A stretch of DNA of 64,000 bases from Paenibacillus vietnamensis (GTDB lineage: Bacteria; Bacillota; Bacilli; Paenibacillales; Paenibacillaceae). The stretch lies in contig NZ_JAHMHW010000002.1 in the NCBI RefSeq assembly GCF_020169515.1, forward strand, positions 496,001-560,000, given 5' to 3'. Under the pieces are notes generated by a model. It had not been told where the DNA came from. It searched no databases and saw only the letters and a program-made list of their open reading frames with translations. This document shows, piece by piece, positions 58,142 through 64,000 of this stretch. How positions within the stretch are numbered: position 1 is the stretch's first letter; each line of letters starts with the position of its first letter. The position numbers were made by a program, and so were the translations under genes.

Positions 58142-59170
58142 TCAGTTTTTATCCTCCCTGTACCTGGACAAAATCGCCGACAGCTGCTGAGTTGTGACCA
58201 TGGGAGCTTTATCCGAGCGGTAAAAAGTGATAACAGACGGTTGAAAGTGCAGATAAGCGTTCCCCCTTCTCGAAGCCGGGAGAACGACATACAATTCATC
58301 GTCCTCGACTAAATTCGGCAATTCATCCTCGCTGAGCAGTTCTTCGTGAAGCTTCTCCCCAGGCCTGATTCCGATGACCTGTACGGCAGGAGCAGGCAAT
58401 CCGTTATTCAGGCTGTACTCACGGACCGCTTCGCTCAAATCCGCGAGCCTAAGCGACTCCATCTTCAGAATGAACGTTTCTCCGCCTTCGCTGTAGCAGG
58501 CCGCCTTGATGGTCAGGTTTGCCGCTTCCTGAATAGACATGAAGAAACGGGTCATATCGGGATCCGTAATCGTCAGCGGCTTCCCGGTCAAGGCTTGATT
58601 CATAAGCACGGGAAACACCGAGCCTCTTGAGCCGATCACGTTGCCGAAACGGACCGAGCAAAATTTCGTTTCCGTGTTGCCAGCCATATAATTCGCCTGC
58701 TTGAACAGCTTCTCGGTGATCAGCTTGGTGGCTCCCATCGTATTGCTCGGATTGACGGCCTTGTCGGTGCTGATATTAATCACCTTTTTTACCTTGTTCA
58801 GAATGCTTGCCCGGATGACATTTTCGCTGCCGAAATTATTGGTTTTCATCGCTTCGAACGGGTTCTCCTCGCAGACCGGAACCTGCTTCAGAGCCGCTGC
58901 ATGAAACACATAATCCATGCCCCGCACGGCAAAATCCACGGACGGGTAATCGCGTACGTCTCCCAGGATAAAACGCAGGCGTTTTTCGTTCGCATATTTT
59001 TGTTTCATAAGATATTGCTTCGTATCATCACGGTTAAACACGACGATCGTTTCCGGTTCATAAGCAAGCAGCGTCGAAACGATTCTTTCGCCGATGGAGC
59101 CGGTTCCGCCCGTGACCAGAATCTTTTTATTTTTGAAAAAATCGGAAATCTGTTGGTTTGCCAGGGTCAA
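58142..59170 (-). CDS. UDP-GlcNAc 4,6-dehydratase (PseB/LegB/CapD-type)
   Basis: The 342-aa product starts at TTG 59170 behind GGAGGG. NAD-binding GGTGSIGERIV, FHAAALKQVPVCEENPFEAMKTN and the S-x24-YK-like catalytic region with Met-Lys (ISTDKAVNPSNTMGATKLITEKL) identify polysaccharide-type UDP-HexNAc 4,6-dehydratases (Tyr replaced by Met, as in this family). It makes the 4-keto-6-deoxy sugar used by the aminotransferase encoded divergently at 59542. First gene of the leftward pair with the GT-B-like transferase. Confidence 0.88.
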   Translation of the reverse strand: MTLANQQISDFFKNKKILVTGGTGSIGERIVSTLLAYEPETIVVFNRDDTKQYLMKQKYANEKRLRFILGDVRDYPSVDFAVRGMDYVFHAAALKQVPVCEENPFEAMKTNNFGSENVIRASILNKVKKVINISTDKAVNPSNTMGATKLITEKLFKQANYMAGNTETKFCSVRFGNVIGSRGSVFPVLMNQALTGKPLTITDPDMTRFFMSIQEAANLTIKAACYSEGGETFILKMESLRLADLSEAVREYSLNNGLPAPAVQVIGIRPGEKLHEELLSEDELPNLVEDDELYVVLPASRRGNAYLHFQPSVITFYRSDKAPMVTTQQLSAILSRYREDKN

Positions 59171-59277
59171 TCTGTTCCCTCCTCTTGATGTATGACTGCA
59201 GTCCGACACGGCAAGTGTAAACGGCTGACGCCGTCCTTTGGCGGCAAAAGCTCGCCATCGCGATGAAATATAAGTCC

Positions 59278-59299
59278 AGTATAAAGTGAAATTTATACT
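59278..59299. promoter_or_regulatory. operator-like inverted repeat in the divergent sugar-gene region
   Basis: AGTATAAA-GTGAAA-TTTATACT is a perfect inverted repeat with 8-bp arms, 108 nt before the dehydratase start. The rest of the 371-nt region (59,171-59,541) is AT-rich toward the aminotransferase gene. I could not fix a promoter class there. Confidence 0.5.
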
Positions 59300-59541
59300 T
59301 TCTTATATTTTTGGAAGGGCGCGGCTCTGCGCTTTGCATGCAACTTGTAGAGACAGCCGCGGAGTGGTTGTCTAATACTCTATGTTATGTTTTGAGAGAA
59401 GACGCGGTTATAGGCGATTCATTTATATTTCCGGATTGGTAGAGAAGATAGGCAAACTTTCAGGAGCAACGGCGGCCGCGAATAATACATTAATAGTAGA
59501 CTTTTCTTTATTAAAACTGGTCGTGAAAGGATCGATTGCAC

Positions 59542-60657
59542 ATGTTGGTTCCTTTATCCAAACCGGATATAACCGCATTGGAGAAAAAATACGTGATGCA
59601 GGTATTAAGCTCGGGGCAGCTCAGCTTCGGGGATAAGCTTCGCCGGTTCGAACAATGCTTCTGCGATACGTTTGGCGTCTCCTACACCGCTGCCATGAAC
59701 AGCGGAACAAGCGCGCTTCATGCCGCGGTCAAAGCGCTCGGGCTTCAGGCCGGTGACGAAGTGATCACGACGCCCTACAGCTTTGTCGCCTCCGGCAACT
59801 GCCTGCTGTTCGAAGGCGTCAAGCCCGTATTCGTCGATATCGATCCGGATACGTTCAACATCGACACGGCGCTGATCGAGCCCGCCATTACGCCGAACAC
59901 AAAAGCGATCCTGGTCGTCCATGTTTTCGGCCAGCCGTGCGATATGGATAAAATCAATGCCATTGCGGAGCGGCACAAACTTTTTATTATCGAGGACGCT
60001 TGCGAAGCGATAGGCGCTACCTGGAAGGGCAAGCCGGTCGGAACGATCGGTGAAATGGGGATATTCGCTTTTTATCCGAACAAGCAAATTACGACCGGTG
60101 AAGGCGGCGTATTGTTGACGAATAACGAGAGGTACTATAACCTGGCCTGCAGCTTGCGCAATCAGGGACGCGATCCCGGAAGCGACTGGCTGACGCATGA
60201 CCGCATCGGCTATAACTACCGGATGTCCGATCTTCAGGCAGCCGTAGGGCTAGGGCAAATGGAGAGGCTGCATACGATACTCGGCAAGCGCGCAAGAGCT
60301 GCCGCGAGATACGAGCGGCTGATCGCCAAAGCCGGACTGCCGGTGAAAACCTTAAAGCCGCTGCCGGGCTCGACGATGAGCTGGTTCGTTTTTATCGTGA
60401 AGCTGCCGGAAGGCGTAGATCGAATGAGCGTGATTGAGAGTCTTGCCCAGGAGGGCGTCCAAAGCAAGCCTTATTTTCCGTCCATCCACTTGTTCCCGGT
60501 ATACCGGAGCCTGTACGGCTACCAGCCGGGAGATTTTCCGGTCAGCGAAAACACATCCGAGCGGACAATCGCTATTCCGTTCTATTCCACTATCACCTTG
60601 AAAGAACAGGCGCATGTCATAAAGAGTCTTGGCGAAGCGTTAAAGGGAGAGAAATAA
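59542..60657 (+). CDS. DegT/DnrJ/EryC1 sugar aminotransferase (PseC/LegC-like)
   Basis: The 371-aa product starts LVPLSKPDITALEKKYVMQVLSSGQLSFG; GAAAGGA lies upstream, and a TTG six bases earlier is an alternative. PLP enzyme landmarks: NSGTSALHAAVKALG, VVHVFGQPCDM, IIEDACEAIGA and the Schiff-base Lys in FAFYPNKQITTGEGG. It should aminate the 4-keto sugar made by the dehydratase. It heads the rightward operon, with the NeuB-like gene 2 nt downstream. Confidence 0.88.
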   Translation: MLVPLSKPDITALEKKYVMQVLSSGQLSFGDKLRRFEQCFCDTFGVSYTAAMNSGTSALHAAVKALGLQAGDEVITTPYSFVASGNCLLFEGVKPVFVDIDPDTFNIDTALIEPAITPNTKAILVVHVFGQPCDMDKINAIAERHKLFIIEDACEAIGATWKGKPVGTIGEMGIFAFYPNKQITTGEGGVLLTNNERYYNLACSLRNQGRDPGSDWLTHDRIGYNYRMSDLQAAVGLGQMERLHTILGKRARAAARYERLIAKAGLPVKTLKPLPGSTMSWFVFIVKLPEGVDRMSVIESLAQEGVQSKPYFPSIHLFPVYRSLYGYQPGDFPVSENTSERTIAIPFYSTITLKEQAHVIKSLGEALKGEK

Positions 60658-60659
60658 GG

Positions 60660-61697
60660 ATGGAGATGAGAATCGGAAAGCATACCGTTTCGCCGGCTCA
60701 TCCGATGTACGTCATTGCGGAAATCGGCGTCAACCATAACGGATCGCTCGAGTTAGCCAAGAAAATGACCGAAGCCGCCCGAGACTCCGGAGCTGACGCC
60801 GTCAAATTCCAAATGTTCCGCAGCGAAGAGCTCGTATCCGCTCAGGCCGCGCTGGTCGATTACCAGAAAACGTCAGCCTCCGATTCGAACCAGCTGGAGA
60901 TGCTGCGCCGCCTGGAGCTGGACGAAGCTTCTTTCCTTGAGCTGAAGAACTATTGCGACACGCTCGGAGTTACATTTCTCGCCACCCCGTTCGACGTGTC
61001 GAGCGCCCATACGCTAAACCGTATGGGCATCGAAGCGTTCAAAATCGGCAGCGGCGACATTTCCAATTTGCAGCTGCTGGAGGCCGTCGCTTCGTTCCGC
61101 AAGCCGGTCATCTTCTCCAGCGGCATGTCGACACTCGGCGACATCGAAGCCGCCTATTCCGCACTGAAGGAGGCTCCGCAAGCGGCGCTGCTGCACTGCA
61201 CCTCCGCCTATCCAGCTCCATATGACAGCATTAACCTGCGTGTCATTGACACCCTGAAGTCCGCCTTCGGCGGTATTATAGGCTACTCCGACCATACCGT
61301 CGGCATGGAGGTGCCGATTGCCGCTGCCGCTCTCGGCTATAGCATTTTAGAGAAGCATTTTACGCTGGACCGGGGAATGCCGGGGCCTGATCACCAGGCG
61401 TCAATGGAGCCAGGCCCGTTTAAACAAATGATTGAAGCGATCAGGCATGTGGAGCAGGCGCTCGGCGTTTCCCAGAAACGGATTCATGAGGCGGAAGCAA
61501 AAACACGGAATCTGGTTCGGCGCGGTATATACGCGGGGAAGGAATTGCCTGCCGGACACGTCATTGAGGAGTCGGACCTGCAGCTGCTGCGGCCGCTCGG
61601 CGAGATCGATGCGGCACAGTATAAGCAGCTGCTCGGCAGGAAAACGACGCAATCCTTCAAGAAGGGCGAAGCCCTCTCTTGGCAAGGGGTGAAGTAA
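60660..61697 (+). CDS. NeuB-family nonulosonic acid synthase (SpsE/LegI/NeuB-like)
   Basis: The 345-aa product has the TIM-barrel NeuB pattern (YVIAEIGVNHNGSLELAKKM, DAVKFQMF, ATPFDVSSAH, FKIGSGDISNLQLL, GYSDHTVGMEVPIAAAALG, EKHFTLDRGMPGPDHQASMEP) and a C-terminal SAF antifreeze-like domain (RRGIYAGKELPAGHVIEESDLQLLRP). It condenses a hexosamine with PEP to form a nine-carbon acid. B. subtilis SpsE does this in spore coat polysaccharide. AAGGATG-type short spacing after the aminotransferase stop suggests coupling. Confidence 0.92.
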   Translation: MEMRIGKHTVSPAHPMYVIAEIGVNHNGSLELAKKMTEAARDSGADAVKFQMFRSEELVSAQAALVDYQKTSASDSNQLEMLRRLELDEASFLELKNYCDTLGVTFLATPFDVSSAHTLNRMGIEAFKIGSGDISNLQLLEAVASFRKPVIFSSGMSTLGDIEAAYSALKEAPQAALLHCTSAYPAPYDSINLRVIDTLKSAFGGIIGYSDHTVGMEVPIAAAALGYSILEKHFTLDRGMPGPDHQASMEPGPFKQMIEAIRHVEQALGVSQKRIHEAEAKTRNLVRRGIYAGKELPAGHVIEESDLQLLRPLGEIDAAQYKQLLGRKTTQSFKKGEALSWQGVK

Positions 61698-61707
61698 GGA
61701 GGCCGTG

Positions 61708-62847
61708 ATGAACATTTTATGTTTTACCGGTACGAGGGCGGATTACGGCATATACCGTCCTCTTCTGCTTGAGCTGGAGCGCGATCCGGATATCCGGTTG
61801 AAGCTGGTGGCGACCGGCATGCATGTGCTTGACGAATATGGGCACACACTGAACCAAATCGAGAAGGACGGCCTTACCGTGGCGGCGGCCCCGTCCATTT
61901 TGACCAAAGGCGATTCCACCTATGCGATGTCCCAATCGGTCGGGCTCGGACTTCTTTATTTTTCCGATGCCATCCGTTATCATAAGCCCGACTTCGTGCT
62001 GCTGCTGGGCGACCGGGGGGAGATGCTGGCCGCGGCTATCGCAGCACATTACCAGAACGTTGGAATTGTCCACCTGCACGGCGGCGAATGCAGCGGCTCG
62101 GCTGACGATATGGTCCGTCATGCGATTTCGACCTTTGCTCATCTTCATCTTGTATCGAATGCGGATGCGATGCAGTTTCTCGTGAAACGCGGCGAAGAGG
62201 CATGGCGGATCGCTCCGGTCGGATCGCTCCGAAAGACGGAGGTGCAGAGGATCTACAGCCTCCCTCAGACGGAACGCGACCGGCTGATCACTTTTTACGG
62301 ACTGGAATCTTCCCATCCTAAAATTCTCCTGGCCATGCATCCCGATTCCAAGGAGCGTACTCCCTTCGAAACGCAAATTGATTCCGTGCTGAACGCGCTT
62401 CGCAGCTTTGCGAAAACGCAATTCCTTGTCATCGGCCCGAACAGCGATGCAGGCGGAGAAGTTTTTAAGGAGCGGCTGCAAGACTTCGTTCAGGAAAGCC
62501 CGCTCCGCCGTTATTACGCTTCAGTTCCTTCGAGCGATTATTTATTCCTCCTGTCCAAGGCCGATCTGCTTGTCGGGAACAGCAGCAGCGGCATCATCGA
62601 AGCTCCTTTTTTCCAGCTGCCTTTCGTCAACGTCGGCGCAAGACAAAGAAACCGTACCCATGCGGCCAATGTCATTCACGTAGATTATAATGAGGCAGAC
62701 ATTCAAGAGGCGGTATCGGTCTCTCTAGCAGCAAGCCGAAAGTCAATTACGGCTAATCCGTACGATCTGTGCGAATGCCCGGAGAAGGAAATCGTGAACG
62801 TGCTGAAGCGGCTGTCCCGTCATCCGCAGCTTCTGAACAAGAGATAA
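61708..62847 (+). CDS. NeuC-family UDP-GlcNAc 2-epimerase (hydrolysing)
   Basis: The 379-aa product starts NILCFTGTRADYGIYRPLL behind AAGGAGG. Motifs LLLGDRGEMLAAAIAAHYQNVGIVHLHGGECSGSADD, MHPDSKERTPFE and LLVGNSSSGIIEAPFF are those of NeuC/LegG/NnaA enzymes, which release a ManNAc-type sugar for NeuB. With dehydratase and aminotransferase genes nearby, a legionaminic-type diacetylated substrate is more likely than plain sialic acid. No CMP-transferase (NeuA/LegF) or acetyltransferase is seen in the window. Confidence 0.92.
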   Translation: MNILCFTGTRADYGIYRPLLLELERDPDIRLKLVATGMHVLDEYGHTLNQIEKDGLTVAAAPSILTKGDSTYAMSQSVGLGLLYFSDAIRYHKPDFVLLLGDRGEMLAAAIAAHYQNVGIVHLHGGECSGSADDMVRHAISTFAHLHLVSNADAMQFLVKRGEEAWRIAPVGSLRKTEVQRIYSLPQTERDRLITFYGLESSHPKILLAMHPDSKERTPFETQIDSVLNALRSFAKTQFLVIGPNSDAGGEVFKERLQDFVQESPLRRYYASVPSSDYLFLLSKADLLVGNSSSGIIEAPFFQLPFVNVGARQRNRTHAANVIHVDYNEADIQEAVSVSLAASRKSITANPYDLCECPEKEIVNVLKRLSRHPQLLNKR

Positions 62848-62924
62848 TCGCGGAACCTGTCGTCATCCGTGATTGTCGTCCATACACCGGCCGTTCCTTC
62901 TTCATATCTTATATAACGCTTGCC

Positions 62925-64000
62925 ATGCGCAGGCGTTTATATCGGATTAAGGAGGGACTTCACCTGCAACCTCCCTATGTGGGCATTCTCATCGACGATA
63001 AACTGCACCGCAAAATCTCCTCCGGAAAGCCGGACTATGAAAACGTCGAGCTATATGTGAAGGCGGGCATCAAGCACGGCGTTACTCCCTGCTTCTTCCG
63101 GCTGAGCGATCTTCGGCCCGGACAAACGACTGTGAAGGCATACGTTAAACAAGATAAACGTTTTGTTCAGAAAAACGTGCCCGCGCCGCGGGTCATCCAC
63201 AATCGGGCGCTCTTTCCGAGCAATAGCCAGTACCGCAGGCTGTCCGCGTGCCTCAGCGACGGCCGGCTGCTGTTCAACCGCCGCAACCGTTACGGCAAGC
63301 TGCTCATCCATCATCTGCTTTGGGAAGACGAGAGCCTTCGCCCCCATCTGCCGATGACCGACCGAGCAGTTCCTTCTGCCATTCAAAGCATGATGAACCA
63401 GTACGACTCCCTGATCATCAAGCCGAACAGCGGCAGCATCGGGCTCGGCATCATGCGCATGGACCGGACGAGATTGGGCTGGAAGCTGACTTATCCCGTA
63501 TCGTCCGGGACAGCTAAGCAGAAGTGGCGTACGATCGAATGGAGAGGGAATAACCTGCCAGCTATGATTTTGAAACGGATTCGGTCCAAGTCCTTCATCG
63601 TCCAGCAGTTCATCCCTCTCGCCACCTACAAAGGCAGTCCCTTTGATCTGCGCGTTTCCGTGCAGCGTACGACGGACGGCCTCTGGGATATGACCGGCAT
63701 AGTGGCAAAGGTTGCTCCTAAGCATACTTTTGTGACGAATATGGCGCAAGGCGGCAGCACTTACCGGCTGCAGACGATCCTGCACGAACAATATCCCAAT
63801 TTAAGCCTGGGAGTCATCGAAAAACGCATCTATGACCTGTCCATGCGAATCGCTCTTCAGCTCTCCAAAGTGCTTCCGAATATGGCCGACCTGGGACTCG
63901 ACATCGCCATTACGTCATCGGGATATCCGATGTTCATCGAATGCAACGGCCGCGACCAGCGCTACACCTTCCGCGAAGCCGGCATGGCCGATGTCTGGGC
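62925..64000 (+). CDS. YheC/YheD-like ATP-grasp protein (C-terminus beyond window edge)
   Basis: The frame is open from the ATG at 62925 to the window edge. The best ribosome site (AAGGAGGG) lies inside it, 7 nt before an in-frame CTG at 62964, so translation may begin there (QPPYVGILIDDKLHRKI). Motifs VGILIDDK, SLIIKPNSGSIGLGIMRM, FIVQQFIPL, PFDLRVSVQR, TNMAQGGSTY and GYPMFIECNGRDQRY fit the YheC/YheD ATP-grasp family, which is linked to spore coat in Bacillales. Its place after NeuB/NeuC-like genes supports a spore-surface glycan role. Confidence 0.82.
   Translation, partial: MRRRLYRIKEGLHLQPPYVGILIDDKLHRKISSGKPDYENVELYVKAGIKHGVTPCFFRLSDLRPGQTTVKAYVKQDKRFVQKNVPAPRVIHNRALFPSNSQYRRLSACLSDGRLLFNRRNRYGKLLIHHLLWEDESLRPHLPMTDRAVPSAIQSMMNQYDSLIIKPNSGSIGLGIMRMDRTRLGWKLTYPVSSGTAKQKWRTIEWRGNNLPAMILKRIRSKSFIVQQFIPLATYKGSPFDLRVSVQRTTDGLWDMTGIVAKVAPKHTFVTNMAQGGSTYRLQTILHEQYPNLSLGVIEKRIYDLSMRIALQLSKVLPNMADLGLDIAITSSGYPMFIECNGRDQRYTFREAGMADVW

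Noticed and set aside
61717-62481. 254-codon open frame on the minus strand opposite the NeuC-like gene
   Set aside because: The + strand frame has all NeuC motifs and a strong ribosome site; the antisense frame is a mirror.
63051-63791. 246-codon open frame on the minus strand near the right edge
   Set aside because: Antisense to the YheC/YheD-like ATP-grasp frame, which has clear family motifs.
1-64000. rRNA genes, insertion sequences or complete transposons
   Set aside because: I found no rRNA-like sequence and no transposase frame with DDE or HUH motifs.

Overview
The window looks like a chromosomal segment of a spore-forming, Gram-positive member of the Paenibacillaceae (Paenibacillus/Cohnella type). 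The evidence is strong AGGAGG-type ribosome binding sites, an SLH cell-wall domain on the phage endolysin, a YheC/YheD-type ATP-grasp gene linked to spore coat, a class D-like sortase, and B. subtilis-type LexA boxes. The assignment is inferred from gene content, not from a marker gene.

From the left edge to about 50.2 kb the sequence is a siphovirus prophage, and its left end lies outside the window. Nearly all phage genes read leftward. The early operon (11,535 to beyond 1) starts at a promoter sandwiched between repressor operators. It encodes small proteins, a Rad50-like ATPase, Bet/RecT annealing protein, an MBL-fold hydrolase, a DnaQ-like exonuclease, an SPP1-like replication set (initiator, G39P-like loader/inhibitor, DnaB helicase), a LexA-like DNA-binding protein, a RuvC-like resolvase and a cytosine methylase. 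The CI-type repressor (11,665-12,306) faces right.

Next comes accessory DNA. A very AT-rich two-gene CBASS (CD-NTase plus S-4TM effector) lies at 12.7-14.7 kb. It is followed by a lone anchored protein and then an FtsK/replication-relaxation module with several tiny proteins and its own XRE regulator. A Ku gene, a secreted protein and a membrane protein follow. The late region (44.3 to 21.1 kb, read leftward) holds surface proteins, two HNH genes, terminase, portal, ClpP-like protease, HK97 capsid, connectors, tail tube, frameshifted tail chaperones, tape measure, tail tip and fibre, a tail-linked SGNH esterase, holin genes and a three-domain endolysin.

Between the structural genes and the integrase (48,971-50,155) lies a second accessory block. 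It has an AT-rich STAS-GHKL ATPase / STAS-like / PIN-nuclease operon with its own promoter and terminator, a YolD gene under a LexA box, and a gene-free stretch of about 0.7 kb with a promoter, many stems, a tRNA-Leu-like 3' part and a terminator. That stretch is most simply read as one large structured RNA. The CBASS, the STAS/GHKL/PIN operon and this RNA are the most interesting items.

From 50.4 kb onward the DNA is GC-richer host chromosome devoted to cell-surface glycans. It contains a sortase, a GtrA flippase-like protein, a GtrB-like polyprenyl-phosphate glycosyltransferase, a 1,270-aa double GT-C glycosyltransferase and a GT-B-like transferase. A divergent nonulosonic-acid-type set follows (4,6-dehydratase, aminotransferase, NeuB-like synthase, NeuC-like epimerase), then a YheC/YheD-like ATP-grasp gene cut by the right edge. 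All assignments are from reading the sequence; no database search was possible.
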